NCBI RefSeq assembly: GCF_937958655.1
Contig: NZ_CALGNH010000038.1
Span: 1 to 64,000, forward strand
DNA length: 64,000 nt
Direction of reading: 5' to 3'
DNA from: an uncultured Winogradskyella sp.
GTDB taxonomy: Bacteria > Bacteroidota > Bacteroidia > Flavobacteriales > Flavobacteriaceae
A program made the translations under genes and the position numbers. The notes beneath the pieces are model-generated. The model saw only the letters and a list, made by a program, of their open reading frames with translations. It had not been told where the DNA came from and ran no database searches. This document shows, one piece after another, positions 38,614 through 48,276 of the stretch; positions within the stretch are counted from its first letter, which is position 1; every line of letters begins with the position of its first letter.

Positions 38614-39038
38614 TTAATTTTAGTTGTTTGCAATTTATTGGGCTCTACTGCCACCACATCTTCTGCTACTAAGGCATCGCTTGGTTTAGGAATTTCGTTT
38701 ATAATCCTAACCACAAATACTATTCGTTTTGGAGATTGTACCGCTACCAAAACATGCTTGCCTTTAGATAGTTTATTTAAAGGTAATTTAAAAGACGTCG
38801 TATCTATAAAAACATCTAGATCTCTTCCATAATCTTTATTAATGGTATAGAGATAGTTTATTTTTTTATTGCTTTCAAGAATAAGTGTATCACCTGTTTT
38901 ATTTAACTTGTGAATAAGATCTTTGGCTAGAATGTTTCTGTTTTTTTCGAGCTTTGCAAAATGCCCTTGTGCTTTTAGCGTAAAGCTCAATAAGAAAATT
39001 AGAATGACAACTAAGAAGATTCGGATTAAGTTTTTCAA
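38610..39038 (-). CDS. Secreted or membrane-anchored protein of unknown function
   Basis: 142 residues, with signal peptide (MKNLIRIFLVVILIFLLSF, cut near KAQGH). The mature part has a beta-rich appearance (DTLILES, INYLYTINKDYG, KHVLVAVQSPKRIVFVVRII). I recognise no family. Its 3' end overlaps the small lipoprotein stop by four bases, tail to tail. Confidence 0.7.
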   Translation of the reverse strand: MKNLIRIFLVVILIFLLSFTLKAQGHFAKLEKNRNILAKDLIHKLNKTGDTLILESNKKINYLYTINKDYGRDLDVFIDTTSFKLPLNKLSKGKHVLVAVQSPKRIVFVVRIINEIPKPSDALVAEDVVAVEPNKLQTTKIN

Positions 39039-39199
39039 TTTTGCATACCGTTAGAATTAAACATAAAATGTTTAGCTCAACAGTCATTAATTAATCCGAA
39101 ACAAACATAAGAGGATTACTATAGTAGTTTATAAAAATCCTATGAACTACATAAATATTAGAGGAAATACATTTTTTTGTTGACAAGGTGTTAATAAAG

Positions 39200-40093
39200 T
39201 TATTTTAACAGCAATTGAAGTAAGCGATCTGGGTAATCGGTGATTATGCCATCTACCTTAAAATCTAACATTTTAAGCATATCGGGTTTAGTATTAACAG
39301 TCCAAGGAATAACTTTAAAGCCTAAGGCTTTATAGTTTTTAACTTTTGTAGGCGTTAACAATTTATAGTAAGGACTGATGATTTCTGGTGTAAAGGAAAG
39401 TGCTTCTAATCTACTTTTTATAGTCTCATTTTCATCGACCAATAGTGCCACTTCCATTTTGGGTGCTTGTACTTTAATCTCTTCGAGCACTGCGCTATCA
39501 AAGGATTGGAGATTAACACGATGCAACATATTACACCTTATAATTTCTGCAAGTACAATATTTACATAGGCTTTTGGATGTGGTGTATAAATTCCATAAG
39601 CATACTCTTGCTCGGTTTTTAGTTCTATATTAAACTTTACATTAGAGTTTTTAGCGGTGACTAGTTGAAACACATCGGACAATAGCGGCTTATGCGTTTT
39701 AAGCTTTTTTTGCTCTAAAAATCTTAGGTTTTTTTTAGAGCCACAATCAAATGCTTTTATGGCTTCATAAGTCATTTGAAACATATTGTATCGCCTACTA
39801 TTAAACGTATTTGCTTGTAAAGTATCGTCTAACACACAGATTTCTGAATTAATAAAAGGCTCGTGTGACACTACTACTTTTAAATCTTTAGAAATAACAA
39901 TATCTAACTCTAAGGTGGTAACACCAAGCTCTATAGCCTTCTCAAATGCAGGCAGAGAATTCTCTGGCATTAAACCTCTACAGCCTCTATGGCCTTGTAT
40001 ATCGATTGTTTTAGTATTGCAACCCATAAGACAACAAACAACAGTTAGGAGTACACTATTTTTCAATATCAGCAGAAAGGGTCGGCTTTTCAT
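39200..40093 (-). CDS. Glycerophosphodiester phosphodiesterase, probable lipoprotein
   Basis: 297 residues. The GDPD motifs QGHRGCRGLMPENSLPAF, LELDIVISKD and VVSHEP supply the catalytic His pair and metal-binding Glu/Asp; C-terminal IPWTVNTK and DGIITDYPD are typical. The signal ends MGCNTK (Cys25), a lipobox-like site. It releases glycerol 3-phosphate from glycerophosphodiesters. Its start lies 38 bases inside the sterol desaturase-like gene, so translation is coupled. Confidence 0.92.
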   Translation of the reverse strand: MKSRPFLLILKNSVLLTVVCCLMGCNTKTIDIQGHRGCRGLMPENSLPAFEKAIELGVTTLELDIVISKDLKVVVSHEPFINSEICVLDDTLQANTFNSRRYNMFQMTYEAIKAFDCGSKKNLRFLEQKKLKTHKPLLSDVFQLVTAKNSNVKFNIELKTEQEYAYGIYTPHPKAYVNIVLAEIIRCNMLHRVNLQSFDSAVLEEIKVQAPKMEVALLVDENETIKSRLEALSFTPEIISPYYKLLTPTKVKNYKALGFKVIPWTVNTKPDMLKMLDFKVDGIITDYPDRLLQLLLK

Positions 40094-40898
40094 AATTTTG
40101 AAAAGGTTGCTTTAGTAACTCCTTAATATGACTATTCTTTTGAGCATCTGGAAAAACATCAACACCATAGATTAAATTTTCTCTATCCATGTACATATAA
40201 GTACCGAAAAGACGATCCCAGACGCTAAAAATATTACCATAATTAGAATCTGTATAAGGTAATCTGTAATGGTGGTGAATTTTGTGCATATCTGGTGATA
40301 CAATAAAATAGCTTAAGGTTTTATCTAATGTTTTGGGCAATTTAATATTAGCATGTGTAAATTGCGAAAAGATTAAGGACATAGCCTGATAAAGCATTAC
40401 TAGAGCTATAGGCGCACCTACAATAAAAACACCAAAGAGTGTAAACGTAAATCTTATTACACTTTCTATCGGGTGATGCCTATTTGCTGTTGTGGTGTCC
40501 ACATTATGATCTGTATGATGTACTAAATGCACCATCCAAAGTGGCTTTACTTTGTGCTCAACAAAATGTGCTAAGTATGCGCCAAAAAAGTCCAATAAAA
40601 ACACTCCTAAAAATGCGTATAATACTAGTGGCATTTTGGGTAACCAATTAATAATACCAAAGTTATTCGCCACAACCCAATCTGCAGTACCTAATAACAA
40701 AAAGGCTAAAACAAAATTTATGATAACGGTAGTTAGTGTAAAAAATAAATTTGGTAAGGCATGTCGCCATTTTTTATACTTAAACTGAAAAAGAGGCAAC
40801 CCACTTTCTAGCAACCAAAAAAAGGTTAATCCACCAACAAGTATTAAGCTGCGATGAGACGACGGAATAGTTTCAAAGTAATTAATAAAGTTTTCCAA
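40056..40898 (-). CDS. Sterol desaturase/fatty acid hydroxylase family protein
   Basis: 280 residues with about four membrane segments and the histidine clusters HFVEH (111-115), HLVHHTDHN (124-132), HH at 141 and HKIHHHYR, which together bind a di-iron centre. Bacterial members hydroxylate or desaturate lipids, but the substrate here is unknown. The last 38 bases overlap the GDPD gene. Confidence 0.9.
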   Translation of the reverse strand: MENFINYFETIPSSHRSLILVGGLTFFWLLESGLPLFQFKYKKWRHALPNLFFTLTTVIINFVLAFLLLGTADWVVANNFGIINWLPKMPLVLYAFLGVFLLDFFGAYLAHFVEHKVKPLWMVHLVHHTDHNVDTTTANRHHPIESVIRFTFTLFGVFIVGAPIALVMLYQAMSLIFSQFTHANIKLPKTLDKTLSYFIVSPDMHKIHHHYRLPYTDSNYGNIFSVWDRLFGTYMYMDRENLIYGVDVFPDAQKNSHIKELLKQPFQNYEKPTLSADIEK

Positions 40899-40902
40899 GA
40901 TT

Positions 40903-41796
40903 TTAAGAAATTAGGTTAATAATCTTCCATGCTTTTTTCAAATTTACGGCAGAAACTTTAGATTTCCATTTTTCAGCTTTATCAGGTTCATTTAGAGTAA
41001 TATAAGAAGAGAAATATAAAAACGCAGCAAAAGATTCATTACGCTCTGCTATACCTTGTTTTTCCATTCTTTTTAATAATCTCAAAACCCTTTTAGGTTT
41101 ACGATTTATGAGTACTTCTTGAATTTCTAATAAATCGCAACGCTGCAGCAAAGTTTCACTATCCGCTTCACTTTTAGCAAATTCTTTAGCTTCGTTGAGA
41201 TAAATTTTTGATAAATCTATAATAGCACTACGTACATTCTTTTTAAGATGTATTGCTAAATCTAAATATTTGGACGCCAAATAGTAAGCCGTGTAAAAGG
41301 TCTTTTCTTTTTTATAACCTGCAAGTTCATTTTCTATTAATTCTGTATTAATAGCATACCGCTGTATTATCCTAGATATGTTTTGAGGCCCTTCTGTATA
41401 AGGATCTATATTGATAATATTACCATTTATATCCATTATCTTTATAGAGTCGTCATTAAACTTATCTATATAAGACTGCGGTCGTTTTCCTTTTATTTTT
41501 AAATATAAATCTGCATAGGCCTCTTCTCTCACTATAACTGGCACAAAATAGTCCCAGATAAGTGGGCTTATAACTTCATCGTCAAATAAACTATTAACAA
41601 CTATGGTTCTGCCTTTACTATCATTTACAAAAACAGAATATTGATAGGTTGTGGCTTCTTCCCAAACCATTAATACCATTTTATTCTGCACTTGTGCTAA
41701 TCTTTGAGCTATTGTAAGGTCGGTCATCCAATTTTGTGCCAACGCTAGGTTTATAGTGGCGAAAAGAATAAATGCTGTTATGAAGCGGTTTTTCAT
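40903..41796 (-). CDS. Secreted thioredoxin-like protein without CxxC
   Basis: 297 residues with signal peptide (MKNRFITAFILFATINLALA). Residues 25-125 resemble a thioredoxin-like DUF of the type WMTDLTIAQRLAQVQNKMVLMVWEEA, common in Bacteroidetes exported proteins, but no CxxC is present. Residues 150-285 are helical, with tetratricopeptide-like spacing. It ends four bases before the sterol desaturase-like gene. Function unknown. Confidence 0.7.
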   Translation of the reverse strand: MKNRFITAFILFATINLALAQNWMTDLTIAQRLAQVQNKMVLMVWEEATTYQYSVFVNDSKGRTIVVNSLFDDEVISPLIWDYFVPVIVREEAYADLYLKIKGKRPQSYIDKFNDDSIKIMDINGNIINIDPYTEGPQNISRIIQRYAINTELIENELAGYKKEKTFYTAYYLASKYLDLAIHLKKNVRSAIIDLSKIYLNEAKEFAKSEADSETLLQRCDLLEIQEVLINRKPKRVLRLLKRMEKQGIAERNESFAAFLYFSSYITLNEPDKAEKWKSKVSAVNLKKAWKIINLIS

Positions 41797-41849
41797 CTGT
41801 GTAATTTTATGCCTTTTTGAGCATCAAAAATTATTCCGAAACGGAATGT

Positions 41850-42344
41850 TTATATTTTTATTTGGGCTTTCATTGCCTCTACAATGTTATATGCTGCAGG
41901 ACAAATTGCAACATTTTTGAGTGTTAAATTAGAAATTTGTTGAAATTTTTTACGATCTGTATGCGGAAATTCGCGACAAGCCTTTGGCCTTACGTCATAA
42001 ATTGAGCAATAATTATCTGCACCTAAAAATGTACAAGGTACGGACTGTAATACATAGTCATTATCTTCATCTAAACGCAGATACGTTTCTATAAATTGCT
42101 TTGCTTTCATTCTAAAAAACTTCGCAATGCGCTGTATGTCTTTATCTGTAAATAACGGTCCTGTGGTTTTACAACAATTAGCACATTCTAAACAGTCGGT
42201 ACGCTCAAACTCTTTATTGTGCAAGTGTTGCATAAGGTAGTCTAGTTGCTTTGGAGGTTTCTTTTTTAGCTTTGCAAAAAACGCCTTGTTTTCCTTATGT
42301 TTGTCTTTAGCGAGTTTAGGTAAATTATAGATCTGATCTTGCAT
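41850..42344 (-). CDS. YkgJ-type zinc/iron-chelating cysteine cluster protein
   Basis: 164 residues from the ATG at 42344 (MQDQIYNLPKLAKDKHKE); the frame opens eight codons earlier. The cluster DCLECANCCKTTGPLF and later Cys (SVPCTFLG, YCSIYDVRPKACREFPH) match the YkgJ/UPF0153 family, which holds a metal. The family is of unknown function. It is divergent from the methyltransferase gene with 57 bases between starts. Confidence 0.88.
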   Translation of the reverse strand: MQDQIYNLPKLAKDKHKENKAFFAKLKKKPPKQLDYLMQHLHNKEFERTDCLECANCCKTTGPLFTDKDIQRIAKFFRMKAKQFIETYLRLDEDNDYVLQSVPCTFLGADNYCSIYDVRPKACREFPHTDRKKFQQISNLTLKNVAICPAAYNIVEAMKAQIKI

Positions 42345-42401
42345 GTTATAAAGATAAGTAGAATACAATGTTGAATCAAATTCTGAACCACAAAATTCAT
42401 C

Positions 42402-43142
42402 ATGAAAGACCTCTTTGGGAAAGCATTACAAGATTACCAAAATGGTAATTATACAGAAGACTTAATTACTTCTACTAATATTTCAGATAAAGATAAACTC
42501 CCGCTTCCCTATTTATTTAGAGGATACAATGACATGCCTAAGTTAGAACAAAAAGCATTACAATTATGCCAAGGTTATGTGCTCGATGCAGGTTGCGGAG
42601 CTGGCTCACACAGCTTATGGTTACAAAAATGCGGATTACATATTAAAGCCATAGATGTTTCTAAAGGTGCTATTGAAGTGGCCAAATCTAGAGGTGTATT
42701 AAACACTGAACAAAAAGCACTGTTAGCGGAAAGTGAAACTTTTGATACCATTCTTTTATTGATGAATGGTACAGGAATTTTTCAGAAATTAGACCAAGTT
42801 TCAGACTATTTAAAACACTTAAAATCATTGCTTAAAACCGATGGCCAAATTCTTATAGATTCCTCTGATATTTGCTATATGTATGACTTTGAAGATGAAG
42901 ACGAAGATGAAGACGAAGTTGAACATGAAGATGAAGTTGAAAAGCTAAACCAATTAAACAACGGCAATTACTACGGTGAACTCGATTATTACCTCAGCTA
43001 TAAGGGTGAAAACGAATATCCTATGAAATGGCTTTATCTCGATTTTAAAACCTTAAGTAAAGCTTGCCAATCCATTGGTCTTAAATGCGAAAAAGTTATG
43101 GATGGTGAGCACTTTGATTTTTTGGCTAAAATCTATGTTTAG
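42402..43142 (+). CDS. Class I SAM-dependent methyltransferase with acidic insert
   Basis: 246 residues. Motif I VLDAGCGAGSHSLWL (60-74) and the following acidic loop (AIDVS) define a Rossmann methyltransferase. Residues 162-180 form an Asp/Glu-rich insert (FEDEDEDEDEVEHEDEVE), encoded by near-perfect GAAGA(T/C) hexamers at 42885-42941. It lies between motif IV (ILIDSSDI) and the C-terminal strands. The substrate is unknown. Confidence 0.88.
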   Translation: MKDLFGKALQDYQNGNYTEDLITSTNISDKDKLPLPYLFRGYNDMPKLEQKALQLCQGYVLDAGCGAGSHSLWLQKCGLHIKAIDVSKGAIEVAKSRGVLNTEQKALLAESETFDTILLLMNGTGIFQKLDQVSDYLKHLKSLLKTDGQILIDSSDICYMYDFEDEDEDEDEVEHEDEVEKLNQLNNGNYYGELDYYLSYKGENEYPMKWLYLDFKTLSKACQSIGLKCEKVMDGEHFDFLAKIYV

Positions 43143-43149
43143 TTTTTAT

Positions 43150-43260
43150 TACTCGCAAAGGCGCTAAGACACAAAGTGATTCATAGCTACTATGAGTTGA
43201 TAATCTCTCTACTAAATCTTTTGCGGCTTGGCGGCTAAGCGAGCGACTCCCGGATCACCA
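43150..43260. repeat. Dispersed flavobacterial element (CGCAAAGGCGCTAAG type)
   Basis: This G+C-rich island in an AT-rich spacer holds CGCAAAGGCGCTAAGACAC (43154-43172) and an inverted partner, TTTTGCGGCTTGGCGGCTAAG (43219-43239, partially complementary in part). It resembles the 'GCGTCTTTGCGCCTTTGCG' elements scattered between genes in Flavobacteria. No gene is in it. Confidence 0.5.
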
Positions 43261-43272
43261 CTTCCAAGAAAT

Positions 43273-45000
43273 CTAGAAATCAAACTGATAGGTTGCACCT
43301 GCTAATGCCTGAATACCTTGAACAGGGAAATTTAAGTAACGTTGATAATCTTGATTTAAGATATTATTTACTTTAGCAAACACCGATAATTGATCATTTA
43401 CCTTATAACCTAAATGTGCATTTGCATCAAAATAACTATCCAGAGTTATGGTTTCTGCTGGCACATTTATTAATGTACCAACTATTAAACTTTCATCTTT
43501 ACGTTCTCCCCTATAAAATGCACTTGCACCAGCATACCAAGATTCAGAGATTTGCACATCCATAAAAATAGACCCAGTAATATCTGGTAAATTCCATGCT
43601 TCTGACTCAGTATCGGTGGTGTAATTAAAATAAGCTCCCTTAATCCCTAAGGTGAAATTTCTATTGACGTCTATAGTTAATTCGCCTGCAATTGATAAGG
43701 TTTTTACATCATCATAAACAATTCCAAAAGAGTTACCAAATTGGTAATCTCTTGTAGCATCTGTTCTTGCAGCATTAGCCTTATATAACGCTTTGGCTTG
43801 CTCTGCAAAGTAATTACCCTTTACATTATAACTTACATTATTAGATAATTTTCCTTTTAATCCTAAGAAACCATTATAACGTTGATCTGTTGGTGTAATT
43901 AACAACGTTGGGGAAACAAACGGATTTTCGTTAGCAAATTGATCGTATGAATTTTGCTCTAGCTGCCCTGTAATACCACCATAGGCAATTAAAATTTCGT
44001 CTACTAAACGGTAAGAGGCTTCAATATTTGGATAGATAAAGAATCTATTATCACTTAATTCCGTATCATTAAGATAAACAAGTCTTACTCCTAAGTTTAC
44101 GGTTAAATCATCTTGCCTAAGCTCGTAAGAGGGGGATAAACCAAACGTAACATTACCATAATTAATAGCCTCATCCGAGAAATAACTGTTGTTAAAACTA
44201 CCTCCAATATAATCTATGTAAAATTCTGTGGTAATCTCTTCTCCCTGCAGTGGTATATTAAGCCCTGCCTTGGCTACAAAACGGTTTTCCGCAGAATCTC
44301 GGCTATCTCCAAAACGTGTAAAACGCACACTTCCATCTTTTATAATAGCATCATCAAAATTTAATTTACCACCAAGGTAAAAACTATTAAAGGTATGGCT
44401 TGGATCTATTCTATTTGCTTCAGCCTGGCCAAAAAAGTTTTGAGGCAAACCATACCACTTATAGGTTTGCAATTCGTAACCACCATCAATCTTCCATGAA
44501 AAATCGCGTAACTTTTGAGAGTAATGTGCATTTAAGTGTGTTCTCGAAAAATCATCATCTAAAAGTAAGTTATCGATACCACCTTGTGATGAATGATGAC
44601 TAAAATAGCCTCCAACATTTTCGGTGCTGCTTAATGCATGATTAAGATATACTTCACCTAATATAGTGGTGTAAGATCCTACACCTAAAGAGGCGTAGTT
44701 ATCAAACAATTTAACAGGTTTTGCTTTATCTACATTGGCCGCTTTACCCTTGGCTGGTGTAAATGTAGATGCTACAGGAATAGAGAAGATATTATACTTT
44801 ACGTCTTTTTTCTTTACCGTATTAGAATCATTTAGCCGAGGTGTATCTTTTATTTTGAAAGCATCTGAAATTGTGGGCGTATAAGGTTTTACAACATTAA
44901 CGACTTGGTCGTCTATAGTATCCTTAGTGCGCTCTTGGGCATAAGTCAATGAAAAAGTACTTGATATGGTGATTATAGAAATTAAAAACTTGATGTTCAT
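43273..45000 (-). CDS. TonB-receptor-like outer membrane barrel without plug domain
   Basis: 575 residues with signal peptide (MNIKFLISIITISSTFSLTYA). After residue 90 the sequence is a continuous alternation of strand-like segments, and it ends FAKVNNILNQDYQRYLNF ... QALAGATYQFDF, typical of the last strands of TonB-dependent receptors. The plug domain is missing: the part between signal and barrel is short and shows no TonB box. It follows the TPR gene, 67 bases away, as a fixed pair in many Flavobacteria. Confidence 0.8.
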   Translation of the reverse strand: MNIKFLISIITISSTFSLTYAQERTKDTIDDQVVNVVKPYTPTISDAFKIKDTPRLNDSNTVKKKDVKYNIFSIPVASTFTPAKGKAANVDKAKPVKLFDNYASLGVGSYTTILGEVYLNHALSSTENVGGYFSHHSSQGGIDNLLLDDDFSRTHLNAHYSQKLRDFSWKIDGGYELQTYKWYGLPQNFFGQAEANRIDPSHTFNSFYLGGKLNFDDAIIKDGSVRFTRFGDSRDSAENRFVAKAGLNIPLQGEEITTEFYIDYIGGSFNNSYFSDEAINYGNVTFGLSPSYELRQDDLTVNLGVRLVYLNDTELSDNRFFIYPNIEASYRLVDEILIAYGGITGQLEQNSYDQFANENPFVSPTLLITPTDQRYNGFLGLKGKLSNNVSYNVKGNYFAEQAKALYKANAARTDATRDYQFGNSFGIVYDDVKTLSIAGELTIDVNRNFTLGIKGAYFNYTTDTESEAWNLPDITGSIFMDVQISESWYAGASAFYRGERKDESLIVGTLINVPAETITLDSYFDANAHLGYKVNDQLSVFAKVNNILNQDYQRYLNFPVQGIQALAGATYQFDF

Positions 45001-45030
45001 ATGTGATGTTTTGATTTCACTTCAACTTGG

Positions 45031-45052
45031 CTTCGACATGCTCAGCCTGACA
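45031..45052. repeat. Dispersed flavobacterial intergenic motif, copy 2
   Basis: CTTCGACATGCTCAGCCTGA lies in the 67-base spacer between the barrel and TPR genes. It is a variant of the motif at 9639-9654, with four bases altered or lost in the centre. Confidence 0.5.
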
Positions 45053-45067
45053 ATTTTATCACTATCT

Positions 45068-48000
45068 TTAGTTGCCGTCTGTTTCGATTGATGAATTTGT
45101 TTTTGCTTGTTCGCTTTTTATTTTATTGAGTTCTGTTTGAGCTTCTAGTACCACATCATCAAATTCTGAAAAATTAGAAATAACACTCTCTAAAATATAA
45201 TTAGCCTGAAAGGCATCACCTAAAGCATAGAAATTTTTTGCCATAACCACCAAACCTTTAGCGCTGTAATATTTATAACTGCTGTAGTCTTTTGCTAAGC
45301 GTTGAATTGTTGTGTTAGAAGCCTGATACTTCCCTTCCTTATTCTTAAAATAGGCGTTGTAATACAACGCTTCCGCAGCGACACTGCCTGTTGCAATTTG
45401 TTCAACATCAGCATAAGCAACTTTAGCTTTGGCCTCATTACCTGTTTTTATTGCAGAGCGCGCTATTATAATTTTAGCATCACTTTTTACTTTAGTATCT
45501 AAATTAGAGCTGCCCAATACACTTTCTGCATAAGCTTCTGCTTGGCTATAATCTTCAGTTTGGTAATAGGCATTCATTAAATTAGATCTTGCATATAAAA
45601 CGTTCTGTGGATAATCAGCTTCATTTTCTAGCCTTTTTAAGGCTGGTATAGCTTTGGACCAGTCAGCGTTATTTAAATATATTTCGCATAGCTTAACATT
45701 TGCCTGTTCGGTATATTCGCTTTTAGAAGCTTCTGTAACAATTTTATAATGCGGTAGCGCATTCTCAAACAAGTCTTTTTTGTAATATAATTGTGCTAAA
45801 TAAAAATGAGATTTTAAGGCATGTATTCCGTTTGGAAATTGATTGAGATACTTATTAAACTGCTTAATAGCATTATCCGTATCGTTATCTAAATATGGTT
45901 TTTCGGCTGCTAAATACATGGTATTATCTAACTCTACATCTGTGACCTCAACATAATCTAACGATTGTACCCAAGCGGCATAGTCATCTACACGACCAAG
46001 ATCTATATAAATTAACCGTGCTGTAGAAACGGCTTGTACTGCCTCACCAGAGCCAGGAAAGTCTTTAGCCACTTTTTTAAATTTGGTTAAAGCCCGTTCA
46101 TTATCATTAGTATTATAATACACCAAACCTTGACGCAACAATGCTTTAGATGTAAAAGCACTACGTTTATATTCAGAATTTAAACGATCATACATTTGCA
46201 TGGCTTGGTCTGTGTTACCAGATTTAACATAAGAATTTGCTAATTCGTACATGGCATCATCTCTTAAGGCTGAGTTTGGATAACCCGCTATAAATGTATT
46301 GAGCTCAGATATTTTAGTTGCACCCTTTCCTAAATACCCTTGGCTCATCGCTTTTTGAAAAGCTGCATAATCCGTTTCGATCTCATTTAACCGAATGGCT
46401 TTATCGTAGGCGTTAATAGCGCTCTGATAGTTACTAGATACAAAATAACCATCTGCTAATCTTAAATAAGCATCGTTAAGGCGCAGTTTATCCGTATTAT
46501 TTTGATCTATAAACTTCTCAAAATACTTAGTGGCATTATTGTAATCCTTTAACTTAAAGTAGGTATATGCTAAATTGTAATTTAAATTTTTATTAGAGAC
46601 AAGACTTGTAGCTGCCTCCATACCAGCAAACTGCTTAAACCCAATTAAAGCGTCATTGTAATTGGTTAAATTATATTCTGTTTCTGCTTTCCAAAAGGTA
46701 GCCCTTGCCACAAAGACAGAGTCTCTAGGCTCTTTTAATGAGCTATTAAACAACGCTAAGGCCTCGTTATATTTAGTTTCGTTATAGAGTTCTATCCCTC
46801 TAAAAAAAGCCACTTTTTGGTAAGCCACTTTATTCTCAAAACTAGTTTTTCCTTTTAAAAGTTCTAAGGCTTCCTTGTAGTTTTTAGACGTTATGTAAGA
46901 GTCTATTAGCAGTGTTTCTATTTCTTCCCTATAGCTAGTGTCTGGATATTGATCTAAATAACCCGCTAACACTTGTGGTACGGACTGATATGGATTACCT
47001 ATTTCGTAACTAATCTTAGCATAATTTAACCATGCGTCTTCACGGATTTTTAAGTCGTAATCCATCTCAGAAGCATTTCTAAAAGCATTAAGCGCTTCTT
47101 GCTTTTTATCTAGATTGATATAGCTCTCTCCCAAATGATAGTAGGCGTTTTGTGCTACAGAATTATTACCATCTATAATTTTATTGAATTCGGAAATTGC
47201 CGATTCAAAATCTTTTTGTTTGTAATAGGTATAACCTAATTGGTAATAATCTGTATTATTCCACTTGCCTCGTTTTCCTTTATAAGCCTTTAAATACGGT
47301 AATGCTTCGGTATATTGCTCTAAGTTAAAATAGCTTTCGCCTATAATTTTATTTAATTCAGAAGCTTCATCACCGGTTACTTTTGGCAATTGTTCTTTGG
47401 CTAGCTGTATGGCTTTTTCAAACTTACCCAATTTAAAATTGAGGTCTGCTTGGTAGTAAGATAGCTTTTCTTTGTACTTTTCGTTATCACTAACCTGATT
47501 AAAATAGGTATTAGCAGTATCGTAGTCATCACCTTCATACGCCATATAACCAATATAATATTTGGCTTGCGATCCATACTCCTTGGAATCTATGACTCGG
47601 TTTAAGTATTTAGTGGCTTGTGTTTTACTTTTAGTAGCATATAGACTATATCCATAATTAAAATTGAAACGATCGCGCTCAGTACGTGCAATACTAAACT
47701 CATCTACTTTTTGATACCACTTACGAGAATAGGTATAGTTTGAGTTTTCAAAATGATAATCTGCAACGTCTAAAAATGCGGTGTTTCTTTTTGTACTAGT
47801 TGGATAATCTTCTACAAAAGCCTCTATTAAATCGTCAGCATTATTTTGGTTTAACCGCACTGCGCAATTGGCGATGTAGTAGGAACAATCAGATTTTATA
47901 ACGGCATCAGTGGTATTGTACTTTATATCATCAAAGAGTGATTGCGCTGCCTTGTATTGTTTATTATTATAGAGGGTTAATGCTTTTTGATAATCTTTAA

Positions 48001-48091
48001 GATCACTCGTATAAATTGCTGATTTTTGCCCAAAACCTAATAAGGAAAACACAATAAAAACGATGATGAGTTGTTTTTTATAAAGTAGCAT
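45068..48091 (-). CDS. Large tetratricopeptide repeat protein (periplasmic)
   Basis: 1007 residues with signal peptide (MLLYKKQLIIVFIVFSLLGFG). The rest is TPR-like helical pairs, at least 20, including SYYQADLNFKLGKFEKAIQL, DYYQLGYTYYKQKDFESAI and AYYHLGESYINLDKKQEAL. TPR scaffolds hold protein partners; with the barrel protein downstream it may form a trans-envelope assembly. Function unknown. The -7 box TATATTTG lies 38 bases upstream of the ATG. Confidence 0.88.
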   Translation of the reverse strand: MLLYKKQLIIVFIVFSLLGFGQKSAIYTSDLKDYQKALTLYNNKQYKAAQSLFDDIKYNTTDAVIKSDCSYYIANCAVRLNQNNADDLIEAFVEDYPTSTKRNTAFLDVADYHFENSNYTYSRKWYQKVDEFSIARTERDRFNFNYGYSLYATKSKTQATKYLNRVIDSKEYGSQAKYYIGYMAYEGDDYDTANTYFNQVSDNEKYKEKLSYYQADLNFKLGKFEKAIQLAKEQLPKVTGDEASELNKIIGESYFNLEQYTEALPYLKAYKGKRGKWNNTDYYQLGYTYYKQKDFESAISEFNKIIDGNNSVAQNAYYHLGESYINLDKKQEALNAFRNASEMDYDLKIREDAWLNYAKISYEIGNPYQSVPQVLAGYLDQYPDTSYREEIETLLIDSYITSKNYKEALELLKGKTSFENKVAYQKVAFFRGIELYNETKYNEALALFNSSLKEPRDSVFVARATFWKAETEYNLTNYNDALIGFKQFAGMEAATSLVSNKNLNYNLAYTYFKLKDYNNATKYFEKFIDQNNTDKLRLNDAYLRLADGYFVSSNYQSAINAYDKAIRLNEIETDYAAFQKAMSQGYLGKGATKISELNTFIAGYPNSALRDDAMYELANSYVKSGNTDQAMQMYDRLNSEYKRSAFTSKALLRQGLVYYNTNDNERALTKFKKVAKDFPGSGEAVQAVSTARLIYIDLGRVDDYAAWVQSLDYVEVTDVELDNTMYLAAEKPYLDNDTDNAIKQFNKYLNQFPNGIHALKSHFYLAQLYYKKDLFENALPHYKIVTEASKSEYTEQANVKLCEIYLNNADWSKAIPALKRLENEADYPQNVLYARSNLMNAYYQTEDYSQAEAYAESVLGSSNLDTKVKSDAKIIIARSAIKTGNEAKAKVAYADVEQIATGSVAAEALYYNAYFKNKEGKYQASNTTIQRLAKDYSSYKYYSAKGLVVMAKNFYALGDAFQANYILESVISNFSEFDDVVLEAQTELNKIKSEQAKTNSSIETDGN

Positions 48092-48128
48092 TAGCGTCGT
48101 TTTTTTGATTATTTATGTATTGTAAATT

Positions 48129-48136
48129 CAAATATA
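48129..48136 (-). promoter_or_regulatory. Predicted -7 box for the TPR gene
   Basis: TATATTTG on the minus strand matches TAnnTTTG exactly, 38 bases upstream of the TPR start. The -33 region has no clear TTTG. Confidence 0.55.
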
Positions 48137-48220
48137 ATTTAATACACAGTCTATAACGTTAGATTTTATTCTTAATTATAAACAACCCTTTATAATTTAG
48201 TGCCGATGTACAAAGTAGCA

Positions 48221-48252
48221 TTTGGGTTTAAAAATTTTACGCCATACATTTA
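48221..48252 (+). promoter_or_regulatory. Predicted promoter for ftsE
   Basis: TTTG (48221-48224) and TACATTTA (48245-48252) are 20 bases apart, 24 bases upstream of the ftsE ATG. The final G of the -7 box is A, as in the YjdI-type promoter. Confidence 0.55.
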
Positions 48253-48276
48253 CAACTACAATTTTAGATCTCAACT

